Assembly: GCA_943842245.1 (NCBI GenBank)
Contig: CALTAJ010000001.1
Span: 434,001 to 498,000 of the forward strand
DNA length: 64,000 nt
DNA from: an uncultured Flavobacteriaceae bacterium
GTDB taxonomy: Bacteria; Bacteroidota; Bacteroidia; Flavobacteriales; Flavobacteriaceae
Direction of reading: 5' to 3'
Position numbers and translations under genes: made by a program. How positions within the stretch are numbered: position 1 is the first letter of the stretch; each line of letters opens with the position of its first letter. This document shows, in pieces, positions 18,811 to 28,218 of this stretch. The notes under the pieces are model-generated. The model did no database searches. It was given only the letters and a program-made list of their open reading frames with translations, and had not been told where the DNA came from.

Positions 18811-19704
18811 ATGAGTCTTGTCTTAGAAAAAATTTCTAAAAACTTTGGAGGTACTATGGCCCTTAAAGGAGTTTCTTTGACATTAAAAAAAGGGGAAATT
18901 GTTGGATTGCTGGGACCCAATGGTGCTGGAAAATCTACCTTAATGAGAATATTAACCGGTTTTTACAAACAATGGGAAGGAAAGGGTACTCTTTTTGAAA
19001 AAGACTTAAAAACAGAACTTAGGGACATCCAGAAACAGATTGGTTATTTGACAGAGAACAATCCACTCTATCCAGAAATGTATGTCAAAGAATACATAAA
19101 GTATGTTGCAGATTTGTACCGTTTAAAAAATCCACCCATTGAGAGTATTATAAAGCAAACAGGCTTAGAGGAGTATCAATTCAAAAAAATTCAAATACTT
19201 TCCAAAGGCTATAGACAGCGTGTAGGTTTAGCAGCAGCACTAATTCATAAGCCTAATTTATTAATCTTAGATGAACCTACCACAGGTCTAGATCCAAATC
19301 AATTGTTAGAAATACGTAATCTCATTCGGAGTTTTGGGAAAGAAAAAACAGTTTTACTTTCGACACATATTCTTCAAGAAGTCGAAGCTCTCTGTGACCG
19401 TGTTATAATAATTAATAAGGGGAAGATTATTCTAGATGAAAAATTAGAAAGCCTTAGGAATGACCAAAAACAAATAATTGAAGTAAGCTTTGACTATCGA
19501 CTCGAAACAGAAGCACTTATTCGTATTCCAAATGTTTTAAAAGTAAAAAATACTCATGATTTTGAATATGAAATTCATATTAAGGGTAAAAAAGATTTAC
19601 GGCCAGTGATCTTTGATTTTGCTCATGACAATGGACTCAAAATTTTAAAGCTGCAGATGAAAAATGAAAGTTTAGAACAGCTTTTTAATAATTTGACAGC
19701 TTAA
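18811..19704 (+). CDS. gldA: ABC transporter ATP-binding subunit, GldA-like
   Basis: A 297-aa ATPase with Walker A GPNGAGKST, signature LSKGYRQRVGL, Walker B LLILDEPTTGLDP and switch histidine LLSTHIL. The N-terminus, the 297-residue length and the C-terminal tail after about residue 215 match GldA, the ATPase associated with gliding motility that partners GldF and GldG. Those membrane subunits are not in the window, so another ABC exporter ATPase is possible. The presence of other T9SS genes supports the assignment. Confidence 0.8.
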   Translation: MSLVLEKISKNFGGTMALKGVSLTLKKGEIVGLLGPNGAGKSTLMRILTGFYKQWEGKGTLFEKDLKTELRDIQKQIGYLTENNPLYPEMYVKEYIKYVADLYRLKNPPIESIIKQTGLEEYQFKKIQILSKGYRQRVGLAAALIHKPNLLILDEPTTGLDPNQLLEIRNLIRSFGKEKTVLLSTHILQEVEALCDRVIIINKGKIILDEKLESLRNDQKQIIEVSFDYRLETEALIRIPNVLKVKNTHDFEYEIHIKGKKDLRPVIFDFAHDNGLKILKLQMKNESLEQLFNNLTA

Positions 19705-19766
19705 ATTTCCTCTAACTATTTTCTGATACCAAGATACGTATCTCAAATACTTTAATTATATCTAAT

Positions 19767-19859
19767 TTAAACATCTATAGTTTTTTTAATATCGTTCCAA
19801 ATATCTTGACGGTGTTCTAAGCTAACTGTTTCAAATAAATAGCTAGACTTCGATTCCAT
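19767..19859 (-). CDS. Possible 30-aa small protein overlapping the osmC end
   Basis: ATG at 19859 lies inside the last codons of the OsmC-like gene and the frame runs 30 codons to TAA. The peptide (ending RQDIWNDIKKTIDV) has protein-like composition, with charged and hydrophobic residues mixed as in an amphipathic helix. It could be a translationally coupled small protein or the remnant of a longer C-terminus. No homologue is known to me. Confidence 0.3.
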   Translation of the reverse strand: MESKSSYLFETVSLEHRQDIWNDIKKTIDV

Positions 19860-20268
19860 TTAAGATCACTTTATGAAAGATTTCGGATGTGGGCTCAAGT
19901 GTTTTTGATACAGAACAGTATTTATCGTAAGAAAGTTGTGCGGCACGTTTTGCTTTCTCGGCTGAAAAATCACCCTCCAAATAAATTAAAATGTCAATTT
20001 TATAAAATAACGCTGGAACCTCATCTTCATGGCGGTGTCCTTTGACTTCCATTTTTAATACTTTAGGATTAATTTTTTGCTTATTCAATATAGCGACAAT
20101 ATCGATTGCACTACAGCCAGCAACTCCCATTAGTAATAGCTCCATTGGACTCACGCCTTGAACCTCACCAGTGGTTTTACCCTTATTATCAAGTCGTATA
20201 GTCATTCCATTTGAATTGGTGACCTCGAAAAGATAATCTTCATTAATTCGTTCTAATGAAACATTCAT
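19843..20268 (-). CDS. OsmC family protein
   Basis: A 141-aa single-domain protein of the OsmC/Ohr fold. Expected features: GVSPMELLLMGVAGCSAIDI with the first reactive cysteine, and a second cysteine in YDKYCSVSKTL. Members reduce organic peroxides using the two-cysteine site. It is the last full gene of the metK-metY-metX unit, 18 bp after metX. It may serve sulfur or oxidative stress physiology, but that is inference. Confidence 0.9.
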   Translation of the reverse strand: MNVSLERINEDYLFEVTNSNGMTIRLDNKGKTTGEVQGVSPMELLLMGVAGCSAIDIVAILNKQKINPKVLKMEVKGHRHEDEVPALFYKIDILIYLEGDFSAEKAKRAAQLSYDKYCSVSKTLEPTSEIFHKVILNGIEV

Positions 20269-20286
20269 AATTAGTTATTTTTAGAA

Positions 20287-21252
20287 TTAAAATATTTTGG
20301 CTAAAATTTGAGCCATTTTCTCATTTTCTATCAAAAATGCATCATGTCCATGAATTGAAGTGAGTTCGTGATAAAAAATATTTTTTTTAATTTTTTTACC
20401 TATTTCAAAAGTTTTTCTGTCTTCTCCTGGGGTAAAAAATAAATCACTATCTATTGCTATTAAATGGATTTCTGCATTAATTTTTTTAATTATGTCTTCA
20501 ACACTTTTGCCTTCTCTTTCAATATTAACAGAAGCCAAAAGATGATTCATCATTTGATATGCTTTCAATTTAAAACGCTTAGCTAACTTATCTCCATGAT
20601 ACATAAGCCAACTTTCAATGTTATATACCTCTAGTTCTTGATTTTTAGTTCTTCCAAATCTAGAGTCGAAAGATTGAGGTGTCCTATAAGTCAACATAGC
20701 ATGTATTCTTGCATCTTCCAGAGGTTTTTTAGAGTTTTTCAAGATTCTGTTTTGCAGAAAAGTATTCGCTATAATCCAATCATTTGCCTTCCAATCAGCA
20801 GCTACGGGCACTAAAAATTTACATAATTTTGGTGCAATTGCAATCATTTCCCAAGCAATACCCCCTCCAATCGATCCTCCAATGAGAGCATGGAGAAATT
20901 TAACATCTAAAGCATGTAACCCTTTTAAAAAAAGGAAAGCAATATCACCTGCGTGAAAGTCTTCTGGGTTAGAAAAGGTTTGATCCATAACTCCGTTTCC
21001 AGGAATATTGAACCCTAAAACAGTATAACGATTAGTGTCTATGATTTTATCAGGACCAATCATTTCATTCCACCATCCCCCTTCCCCTGTAAGTTTTGAA
21101 TCTCCAGTAAGCGAATGATTTACCAACACTACAGGCGCTGTACCTATTTGCTTACCAAATTGTTGGTAATACAATTTAATTGAATCAAATACAGCTCCTG
21201 AGTGGGTCTTAAAATCTAATATTGAAATCGTTTTGATCTCTGCCATAGGCAT
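20287..21252 (-). CDS. metX: Homoserine O-acetyltransferase-like alpha/beta hydrolase
   Basis: A 321-aa alpha/beta-hydrolase fold protein, a little short for MetX. The nucleophile serine is in LIGGSIGGGIAWE, the catalytic Asp/His at the C-terminus in AIDSDLFFTPGED and SIHGHDAFLIE. The conserved NHSLTGDS and GWWNEMIGP motifs are present. It would acetylate homoserine for methionine synthesis, supplying the next enzyme in the operon, metY, whose stop its ATG overlaps by one base (TAATG). Acetyl versus succinyl specificity is inferred from the partner gene. Confidence 0.9.
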   Translation of the reverse strand: MPMAEIKTISILDFKTHSGAVFDSIKLYYQQFGKQIGTAPVVLVNHSLTGDSKLTGEGGWWNEMIGPDKIIDTNRYTVLGFNIPGNGVMDQTFSNPEDFHAGDIAFLFLKGLHALDVKFLHALIGGSIGGGIAWEMIAIAPKLCKFLVPVAADWKANDWIIANTFLQNRILKNSKKPLEDARIHAMLTYRTPQSFDSRFGRTKNQELEVYNIESWLMYHGDKLAKRFKLKAYQMMNHLLASVNIEREGKSVEDIIKKINAEIHLIAIDSDLFFTPGEDRKTFEIGKKIKKNIFYHELTSIHGHDAFLIENEKMAQILAKIF

Positions 21253-22523
21253 TAAATATGTTTAAAAGCAGAGTCTAAATCATCTATTAAATCTTTAATG
21301 TCTTCCAATCCTACAGAAAGTCGAATCAAATCTTGAGTAACCCCGGTCGATTTTTGAGCCTCCTCATTTAATTGTTGATGCGTTGTGCTTGCAGGGTGAA
21401 TGATTAAAGATTTAGTATCGCCTATATTAGCTAATAATGAAAACAGTTGGGTATGATCGGCCACTTTTTTTCCAGCTTCAAATCCTTTTTTTAATCCAAA
21501 AGTTACAATTCCACTTTGCCCTTTAGGTAAATATTTTTGAGCTAAAGTATTGTACTTTGATGTTTTTAAACCAGGATAATTGACCCATGCCACCTCTTCT
21601 TTAGTGGATAACCAAGCGGCCAATTTTAAAGCATTTTCAGAATGTTTTTTCATTCTTATGTCTAAGGTTTCAATTCCTTGTATAGACTGAAAGCTATTAA
21701 AAGGGCTTGGGGCGCTACCTAAATCACGAAGTCCTTCAATACGGACTTTGGCAATAAAGGCAATATTACCCAAGGCTTCATGATAATTAAGTCCGTGGTA
21801 ACTAGGGTTTGGTTCTGTAAATTCTGGAAAATTTCCATTAGCCCAGTCAAAAGTTCCAGCATCAATGATTACGCCACCTATTGAGGTTCCGTTTCCAGTT
21901 AAGTATTTAGTCAGTGAATGAATGACTATGTTAGCTCCATGTTCAATAGGGTTCAACAAGGCTGGTGAAGCCACCGTATTGTCAACAATGAAAGGAACTT
22001 TAGCCTTTTTAGAAGCGTCAGAAATTGATTTAAGATCTATCACGTCTAACTTTGGATTTCCTAAAGATTCTGCAAAAAATAAACGTGTATTTGACTTTAC
22101 CGCTTTGGTGAATTCATTTGGATTATCTGGATCTACAAAAGTGGTTGTAATCCCAAAACGGGGAAGTGTATTTGCGAGGAGATTATATGTGCCACCGTAT
22201 AAACTACTTGAAGCTACAATATGATCTCCTGTTCGTAAAATAACCATCAGAGTTGTTGCTATGGCTGCTGTTCCTGAAGCAGTTGCAACAGCTGCAACTC
22301 CTCCCTCAAGAGCTGCAAGTCGTTGCTCTAAAACATCATTGGTTGGATTATTTAAACGGGTATAAATGTATCCTGGTTCAGCTAGCGAAAATAAATTTGC
22401 AGCATGGTCAGAGTCTTTAAAAACATAAGACGAGGTCTGGTAAATAGGAACGGCTTGTGTTCCTTGGGTATTTTTTGCATCATGCCCTGCATGTAATGCT
22501 TTAGTTGATATTTGTGTGTTCAT
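21252..22523 (-). CDS. metY: O-acetylhomoserine sulfhydrylase
   Basis: A 423-aa Cys/Met-metabolism PLP enzyme that forms homocysteine (or methionine with methanethiol) from O-acetylhomoserine and sulfide. Visible: [36 protein letters not shown] and the Schiff-base lysine in [16 protein letters not shown]. The length suits the longer MET17/MetY group, not the shorter MetB/MetC enzymes. It overlaps metK by 4 bp and metX by 1 bp. Confidence 0.95.
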   Translation of the reverse strand: MNTQISTKALHAGHDAKNTQGTQAVPIYQTSSYVFKDSDHAANLFSLAEPGYIYTRLNNPTNDVLEQRLAALEGGVAAVATASGTAAIATTLMVILRTGDHIVASSSLYGGTYNLLANTLPRFGITTTFVDPDNPNEFTKAVKSNTRLFFAESLGNPKLDVIDLKSISDASKKAKVPFIVDNTVASPALLNPIEHGANIVIHSLTKYLTGNGTSIGGVIIDAGTFDWANGNFPEFTEPNPSYHGLNYHEALGNIAFIAKVRIEGLRDLGSAPSPFNSFQSIQGIETLDIRMKKHSENALKLAAWLSTKEEVAWVNYPGLKTSKYNTLAQKYLPKGQSGIVTFGLKKGFEAGKKVADHTQLFSLLANIGDTKSLIIHPASTTHQQLNEEAQKSTGVTQDLIRLSVGLEDIKDLIDDLDSAFKHI

Positions 22524-23776
22524 AATTGAAATTCTTTTTTTATTAATTTTACATAATCTAATTTTTCCCAGGTGAAAAGCTCTACTTCCTTCGATACTTT
22601 TCCGTTATATGGGGATTGAAACGTTTTAGTAATTTTGACAGGCTGACGCCCCATATGTCCATAAGAGGCAGTTTCTAAATACATTGGATTTCTAAGCTTT
22701 AGACGCTGTTCGATGGCATAAGGTCGCAGATCAAAAAGAGATGAGGCTTTAGCAGCAATCTCAGCATCACTAAGCTCTATTTTAGAACTACCATAGGTGT
22801 CTATAAAAATAGAAGTTGGCTCAACAACTCCAATAGCATAACTCAATTGAACTAAAACTTCATCTGCCAGCCCTGATGCTACTAAATTTTTTGCCATATG
22901 TCTTGCGGCATAAGCTGCACTACGGTCTACTTTACTTGGATCTTTACCGCTAAAGGCTCCTCCTCCGTGACCTCCTTTTCCACCATACGTATCGACAATA
23001 ATTTTTCTTCCAGTTAAACCAGTATCTCCATGAGGCCCACCAATAACAAATTTCCCTGTTGGATTAATGTGATAGGTGATTTCATTTCCAAATAAATTTT
23101 GGATATCAGAGCGTGATTTATTAATAACTCGAGGAATCAAAATATTGATCATATCAGATTTTATTTTTTCTAACATAGCTTTTTCATTAGAATCAAAATC
23201 ATCATGTTGAGTGGAAACAACTATTGTGTCAATTCTTAAAGGATTATTGTTATCGTCATATTCTATAGTTACCTGAGACTTAGAGTCTGGACGTAAATAT
23301 TTAATTTCTCTGTCCTCTCTTCTGAGTAATGCTAGCTCAATTAAGATTTTATGTGAAAGATCAAGTGCTAAGGGAATTAAAGATTCAGTTTCGTTAGAAG
23401 CATATCCAAACATAATTCCTTGGTCTCCTGCTCCTTGAGAAGCTTTTTCTTCACGATCTACTCCTCGATTAATATCTTGAGATTGCTCATGTATCAATGA
23501 GATAACCCCACAAGAGTCTCCACTAAATTGATAAGCCCCTTTTGTATAACCGATATTATTTATGGTTTCACGGGCAATGGATTGAACATCGAGATAAGTA
23601 GAGCTTTTAACTTCTCCTGCTAGAATTACTTGCCCAGTTGTAACTAGAGTTTCACAAGCAACCTTGCTATCAGGATCAAAAGCCAGGAAATTATCTAATA
23701 ATGCATCACTAATTTGGTCTGATATCTTATCAGGATGACCTTCACTTACTGATTCTGAAGTAAAAAAGTATGACAT
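22520..23776 (-). CDS. metK: S-adenosylmethionine synthetase
   Basis: A 418-aa enzyme that makes SAM from methionine and ATP. Family signatures are intact: [28 protein letters not shown] and [20 protein letters not shown]. It is the first gene of the operon. Its leader contains a SAM-II-type riboswitch about 47 bp before the ATG, so SAM probably feeds back on its own synthesis. Confidence 0.97.
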   Translation of the reverse strand: MSYFFTSESVSEGHPDKISDQISDALLDNFLAFDPDSKVACETLVTTGQVILAGEVKSSTYLDVQSIARETINNIGYTKGAYQFSGDSCGVISLIHEQSQDINRGVDREEKASQGAGDQGIMFGYASNETESLIPLALDLSHKILIELALLRREDREIKYLRPDSKSQVTIEYDDNNNPLRIDTIVVSTQHDDFDSNEKAMLEKIKSDMINILIPRVINKSRSDIQNLFGNEITYHINPTGKFVIGGPHGDTGLTGRKIIVDTYGGKGGHGGGAFSGKDPSKVDRSAAYAARHMAKNLVASGLADEVLVQLSYAIGVVEPTSIFIDTYGSSKIELSDAEIAAKASSLFDLRPYAIEQRLKLRNPMYLETASYGHMGRQPVKITKTFQSPYNGKVSKEVELFTWEKLDYVKLIKKEFQL

Positions 23777-23823
23777 TTAATTGCTTTTCAGGAAGGATTT
23801 AAACGGTGCGTTTGGAAAAGCGA

Positions 23824-23876
23824 CACTGCTTTAGCATTTTTTTTTCGAGGTTTGCAATCAGTCAAATCCTTCCTCG
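23824..23876 (-). promoter_or_regulatory. SAM-II-type riboswitch upstream of metK
   Basis: The minus-strand leader shows the compact H-type pseudoknot of SAM-II. P1 CGAGG (23876-23872) pairs with CCTCG (23850-23846). The loop holds GATTTGACTGATTGCAA, and the conserved TGCTAAAGCAGTG follows at 23836-23824. Loop bases ACTG and downstream CAGT (23828-23825) can form P2. The bases recall the crystallised Sargasso Sea metX element (GATTTAAC, ATTGCAAG, GCTAAA). The SAM-II class is known from alphaproteobacteria and Bacteroidetes in front of met genes. Downstream AAATCCTTCC (23800-23791) is perfectly complementary to GGAAGGATTT (23873-23864) inside the aptamer. Confidence 0.85.
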
Positions 23877-23884
23877 TTATAAGG

Positions 23885-23914
23885 CAAAAGTAAACTTTTT
23901 TTTTTATTTACAAA
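23885..23914 (-). promoter_or_regulatory. Promoter of the metK operon
   Basis: Minus strand TTTG (23914-23911), an 18-bp spacer and TACTTTTG (23892-23885), an exact -33/-7 match. Transcription would start a few bases before the riboswitch P1 helix. Confidence 0.7.
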
Positions 23915-24041
23915 CTTTTTTAATTTTATTATTATCGAATTAATCTATCAATCATAATAAAATCTTTTTTTTTACTCACTCCTCTTTTATTCTTAAAAAA
24001 AAGACCCTACTTTGCAATTAGATAATTAATAAACCATAATT

Positions 24042-24650
24042 ATGCATATCGCTATAGCAGGTAATATAGGTGCCGGCAAAACTAGTCTTACAGAACTTTT
24101 AGCAAAACATTATGCCTGGGAAGCCCATTTCGAAGATGTTATCGATAATCCTTATTTAGATGATTTTTATAATCATATGGAGCGATGGTCATTTAACCTT
24201 CAGATTTACTTTTTGAAAAGTCGTTTTCAGCAGTTTTTAAATATTAAAAATGGGAAAAAAACAATAGTTCAGGATAGAACGATATATGAAGATGCACATA
24301 TTTTTGCGCCCAATCTTAAGGCCATGGGATTGATGAATCAAAGAGATTTTAAAAATTATCAAGAACTTTTTGAATTAATGGAATCTCTTATTAAAGGACC
24401 AGATTTATTGATTTATCTTCGCAGTAGTATTCCTAATTTAGTCAACAAAATCCATAAACGTGGTAGAGAATTTGAAAATTCTATAAGTATTGACTACCTA
24501 AGCCGTCTTAATGAAAGATATGAAGCTTGGACCTCAACCTATGACAAGGGAAAAATTATAATCATTGATGTAGATGATATTGATTTTGTTGAAAATAAAG
24601 AAGACCTTAACAAAATCATTTCTAAGGTTGACAAAGCAATTATCAATTAA
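24042..24650 (+). CDS. Deoxynucleoside kinase
   Basis: A 202-aa nucleoside salvage kinase of the dNK/dGK-dCK family. P-loop GNIGAGKTSL is at residues 7-16, DRTIYEDAHIF holds the DRS-like catalytic region, and the arginine-rich lid lies near LVNKIHKRGREFE. It phosphorylates a deoxynucleoside, probably deoxyadenosine or deoxyguanosine. The 391-bp stretch between metK and hppA contains just this gene and the met leader. Confidence 0.92.
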   Translation: MHIAIAGNIGAGKTSLTELLAKHYAWEAHFEDVIDNPYLDDFYNHMERWSFNLQIYFLKSRFQQFLNIKNGKKTIVQDRTIYEDAHIFAPNLKAMGLMNQRDFKNYQELFELMESLIKGPDLLIYLRSSIPNLVNKIHKRGREFENSISIDYLSRLNERYEAWTSTYDKGKIIIIDVDDIDFVENKEDLNKIISKVDKAIIN

Positions 24651-24686
24651 ATTTATCTATTAAAATTAATTTAATAACGGTTGAAA

Positions 24687-27002
24687 CTATTTATTTAACA
24701 TATTGCTATTGTTAGGAATTGCTTTAATATTGGCAGTAGTTAAAGACTCCTGATTAATATCAGATTTTAAATTTTTCGAAAATTCTTCTCTATTTGTTTC
24801 CTCAATTGTTTGATCTACTTGATCTATAAAAAATTCAACTGTATCAGAATCAGTTTTAGCCTCTAAGTAAGAAGAAACTTCATTTTGATCCATAGCGATA
24901 CTAGGTGCAATAACTAGAGCTACTACTGACATCAACTTAAGCAAGATGTTTAATGAAGGACCTGATGTGTCTTTAAATGGATCACCTACAGTGTCTCCTA
25001 CTACTGCAGCTTTGTGTGCATCAGTTCCTTTTTTACCTTGCTCTTCTATAATTTTCTTAGCATTATCCCAAGCACCTCCAGCATTTGACTGGAAAATAGC
25101 CATCAGCACTCCACAGGTAGTTACACCTGCGAGTAATCCTCCGAGCATTTCTGCACCTCCAATGAATCCTACTGCTACAGGTACTACGATAGCTAGTACT
25201 CCAGGTAAAACCATTTCTTTTATAGAAGCTTGAGTTGAAATTGCAACACATTTATCATATTCTGCAACTCCGTCAGCTGCATCAAATATTTTTCTATCAG
25301 CTGCAGAAGCTTTGGACATATCTGAATCATATTTAATCATTACGTCTAATGCAGCTCTTAATGCAGGAATATCTCTAAACTGACGTCTAACTTCTTCAAT
25401 CATAGCCATTGCAGCCCTTCCAACTGCATTCATGGATAAGGCTGAAAAGACAAATGGTAGCATCCCTCCTAATAAAAGTCCCGCCATAATTTTGGGTTGA
25501 GAAACATCAATTGCCATAACTCCTGCGGTTTTCATAAAAGCAGCAAATAATGCTAAAGCTGTCAATGCAGCAGAGGCAATAGCAAATCCCTTTCCTATAG
25601 CTGCTGTTGTATTTCCAACAGCATCCAGTTTATCTGTTCTTTCTCTAACCTCAGGATCGAGTTCTGCCATTTCAGCAATTCCACCTGCATTGTCCGAAAT
25701 CGGTCCATAGGCATCAACCGCTAATTGAATTCCTGTATTGGCTAACATCCCTACCGCAGCTATAGCAATTCCATATAATCCTGAAAAGTGATGTGAAACT
25801 AAAATTGCAGCAGCAATTAAAATTATTGGAATTGCCGTAGACATCATCCCTACACCTAAACCAGCAATGATATTTGTTGCAGCTCCAGTTTCAGATTGCT
25901 TAACTATAGAATTTACTGGCTTATACCCAGTACCCGTATAATATTCTGTTACTTTCCCAACCGCTAAACCGGATACTAATCCAGCAATTGTCGCGTAGAA
26001 AACACCCATAGCACCGAAGGGTAATTCAGGGTGTGATTCAGGAATAAAAGCATTAATAATAAAATAAGAAGATACCAACATTAACCCAGCAGAACCAAAC
26101 TCTCCAAAGTTAAGTGCAGCGTGAGGAGAACCACCTTCTTTTACTCGTACGAAAAAAGTTCCAACAATAGACATTACAATTCCTACTGCAGCTAAAGCCA
26201 TGGGTAAATAAACTGCTCCAAGACCATCAAAATCTGGAGTGATGATTAAAGCTCCAAGCACCATTGTACCTATTATAGAGCCAACATAAGATTCAAAAAG
26301 GTCTGCTCCCATTCCAGCAACATCACCAACATTATCTCCTACATTATCTGCAATAGTTGCTGGATTTAAAGGATGGTCTTCAGGAATACCTGCTTCTACT
26401 TTACCTACAAGATCAGCACCTACATCGGCTGCTTTTGTATAAATACCTCCTCCAACACGAGCAAATAAAGCAATAGAGGATGCCCCTAATGAAAATCCTG
26501 AGAGTACGTTTAGTATTTCTATAATTTCCCAACCTTGACCACTATAAATTGCAAAAAGGCCACTAAGTCCTAAAACACCCAAACCTACAACTCCCAAGCC
26601 CATTACGGCTCCACCTGCAAAAGCTACTTCCAAAGCTTTACCTAAAGAAGTTTGAGCAGCATTAGTGGTCCTTACATTAGCTTTTGTAGCCACTTTCATG
26701 CCGATAAAACCTGCTAGAGCAGAACAAATAGCTCCAACAATAAAAGATACTGCTACCATTCCGTTGGAACCGACTTCTGCTTGTCCTTTAAAGAATAAAA
26801 GAACAGCAACAGCAGCAACGAATATGGATAATATTTTATATTCTGCTTTTAAAAAGGACATGGCTCCGTCTGCAATATTTGATGCTATACGTGCCATCTT
26901 TTCGTTACCTACCTCTTGTTTAGAAACCCAACTATTCTTTATAAAAACAAATAGTAGGGCTAAAACTCCGAATGCAGGCAAAAACTTTATTAATAATTCC
27001 AT
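24687..27002 (-). CDS. hppA: Membrane-bound, K+-dependent ion-translocating pyrophosphatase
   Basis: A 771-aa polytopic enzyme with about 16 membrane segments that couples PPi hydrolysis to H+ and/or Na+ export. The PPi-binding signature [17 protein letters not shown] and [19 protein letters not shown] are intact, as is the C-terminal [29 protein letters not shown] has Ala where K+-independent enzymes have Lys, so it belongs to the K+-dependent group. Together with Na+-NQR this suggests sodium-based energetics. A hydrophilic tail of about 65 residues after the last helix is unusual and of unknown role. Confidence 0.96.
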   Translation of the reverse strand: MELLIKFLPAFGVLALLFVFIKNSWVSKQEVGNEKMARIASNIADGAMSFLKAEYKILSIFVAAVAVLLFFKGQAEVGSNGMVAVSFIVGAICSALAGFIGMKVATKANVRTTNAAQTSLGKALEVAFAGGAVMGLGVVGLGVLGLSGLFAIYSGQGWEIIEILNVLSGFSLGASSIALFARVGGGIYTKAADVGADLVGKVEAGIPEDHPLNPATIADNVGDNVGDVAGMGADLFESYVGSIIGTMVLGALIITPDFDGLGAVYLPMALAAVGIVMSIVGTFFVRVKEGGSPHAALNFGEFGSAGLMLVSSYFIINAFIPESHPELPFGAMGVFYATIAGLVSGLAVGKVTEYYTGTGYKPVNSIVKQSETGAATNIIAGLGVGMMSTAIPIILIAAAILVSHHFSGLYGIAIAAVGMLANTGIQLAVDAYGPISDNAGGIAEMAELDPEVRERTDKLDAVGNTTAAIGKGFAIASAALTALALFAAFMKTAGVMAIDVSQPKIMAGLLLGGMLPFVFSALSMNAVGRAAMAMIEEVRRQFRDIPALRAALDVMIKYDSDMSKASAADRKIFDAADGVAEYDKCVAISTQASIKEMVLPGVLAIVVPVAVGFIGGAEMLGGLLAGVTTCGVLMAIFQSNAGGAWDNAKKIIEEQGKKGTDAHKAAVVGDTVGDPFKDTSGPSLNILLKLMSVVALVIAPSIAMDQNEVSSYLEAKTDSDTVEFFIDQVDQTIEETNREEFSKNLKSDINQESLTTANIKAIPNNSNMLNK

Positions 27003-27028
27003 TATATTGTGTTGTTTGAAAGTGTGCG

Positions 27029-27059
27029 TAAAAGTAGTAAAACAATCTAGAATACAAAA
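27029..27059 (-). promoter_or_regulatory. Promoter of hppA
   Basis: Minus strand TTTTG (27059-27055), an 18-bp spacer and TACTTTTA (27036-27029), one base off TAnnTTTG, 26 bp before the ATG. Confidence 0.45.
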
Positions 27060-27120
27060 CCAATTTTAAATGAGGTTTCAAGGTTTTTAAAAATCCGAAA
27101 TTATAGCAGGTATGATATAT

Positions 27121-28101
27121 TTATTTATGGTACATTACTTTTTTTACTGCCTTAATGACATCTTCATGATTAGGCAACCATTCTTTTAAAAGTAATGGAG
27201 AATAGGGTGCTGGAGTATCAGCTGTGTTAATTTTTTCAATCGGTGCATCTAGGTAATCAAAAATTTCATTTTGTACCTGATAGGTGATCTCAGTAGAAAT
27301 ATTTCCAAATGGCCAAGACTCTTCGAGTATTACCAAACGATTAGTTTTTTTTACAGATTCAAATATTGCTTCATAATCCATTGGTCTTATGGTTCGTAAA
27401 TCGATTATCTCAGTATCAATTTCTTCTTTAATTAATTCCTCAGAGGCTTTGAAAGCTTCTTTTAACATTTTTCCATAAGTAACTAGTGTGACATCTTTCC
27501 CAGATCTCTTGATATCGGCAACACCTAAGGGTAAAGTATATTCTCCCTCAGGAACTTCTCCTTTATCACCATACATTTGCTCTGACTCCATAAAAATTAC
27601 TGGATCATTGTCACGAATAGCTGATTTCAATAAGCCTTTTGCATCATAGGGGTTTGAAGGAACAATCACTTTTAATCCTGGACAATTTGCATACCAACTC
27701 TCAAAGGCCTGAGAATGGGTTGCTCCAAGCTGTCCTGCAGAACCGGTAGGACCTCTAAAAACTATTGGACAAGGAAACTGTCCACCTGACATCTGTCGAA
27801 TTTTTGCAGCATTATTGACAATTTGATCAATCCCAACTAAAGCAAAATTGAATGTCATAAACTCAATAATTGGACGATTTCCAGTCATTGTGGAACCAAC
27901 ACCTATTCCAGAAAATCCAGCCTCAGAAATGGGAGTATCTATAACACGTTTTTCACCGAACTCATCTAACATTCCCTTGGATGCCTTGTAAGCACCATTA
28001 TATTCGGCAACTTCTTCTCCCATAAGGTAAATTGATTCATCCCTTCTCATTTCTTCGCTCATAGCTTGAGCAATTGCTTCTCTAAATTGAATGGTTTTCA
28101 T
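27121..28101 (-). CDS. pdhB: Pyruvate dehydrogenase E1 component, beta subunit
   Basis: A transketolase-like beta subunit of about 326 aa. Family motifs: MGEEVAEYNGAYKASKGM (TPP-contacting region), DTPISEAGFSGIGVG, GQLGATHSQAFESWYA and the C-terminal EESWPFGNISTEI. It forms E1 with PdhA to decarboxylate pyruvate; the alpha and E2 genes are not in the window. The frame stays open to a TTG at 28122, but that codon lies inside the -7 promoter box, so the ATG at 28101 (MKTIQFREAI) is the real start. Confidence 0.93.
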   Translation of the reverse strand: MKTIQFREAIAQAMSEEMRRDESIYLMGEEVAEYNGAYKASKGMLDEFGEKRVIDTPISEAGFSGIGVGSTMTGNRPIIEFMTFNFALVGIDQIVNNAAKIRQMSGGQFPCPIVFRGPTGSAGQLGATHSQAFESWYANCPGLKVIVPSNPYDAKGLLKSAIRDNDPVIFMESEQMYGDKGEVPEGEYTLPLGVADIKRSGKDVTLVTYGKMLKEAFKASEELIKEEIDTEIIDLRTIRPMDYEAIFESVKKTNRLVILEESWPFGNISTEITYQVQNEIFDYLDAPIEKINTADTPAPYSPLLLKEWLPNHEDVIKAVKKVMYHK

Positions 28102-28119
28102 TATAATTACATTTGGATG

Positions 28120-28127
28120 CAAATTTA
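28120..28127 (-). promoter_or_regulatory. Promoter -7 box of pdhB
   Basis: Minus strand TAAATTTG, an exact TAnnTTTG match 18 bp before the ATG at 28101; its position decides the pdhB start. Confidence 0.5.
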
Positions 28128-28171
28128 ATCATTAATTATATATTAATTCTACTCAATAAACAAGGAAAATA

Positions 28172-28179
28172 TACGTTTG
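28172..28179 (+). promoter_or_regulatory. Promoter -7 box of the bifunctional nuclease gene
   Basis: TACGTTTG matches TAnnTTTG, 39 bp before the ATG at 28219. No clear TTG is seen at -33. Confidence 0.4.
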
Positions 28180-28218
28180 TAGAAAGTAATATATTTTAAA
28201 AAAATTAATAATTCTAAG

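Noticed and set aside
19732-19743. Twelve-base palindrome AGATACGTATCT between gldA and osmC
   Set aside because: Short, no T-run and no promoter nearby; could be chance, so not annotated as terminator or operator.
23777-23884. S-box (SAM-I) riboswitch before metK
   Set aside because: None of the S-box conserved segments is present; the short pseudoknot pattern fits SAM-II instead.
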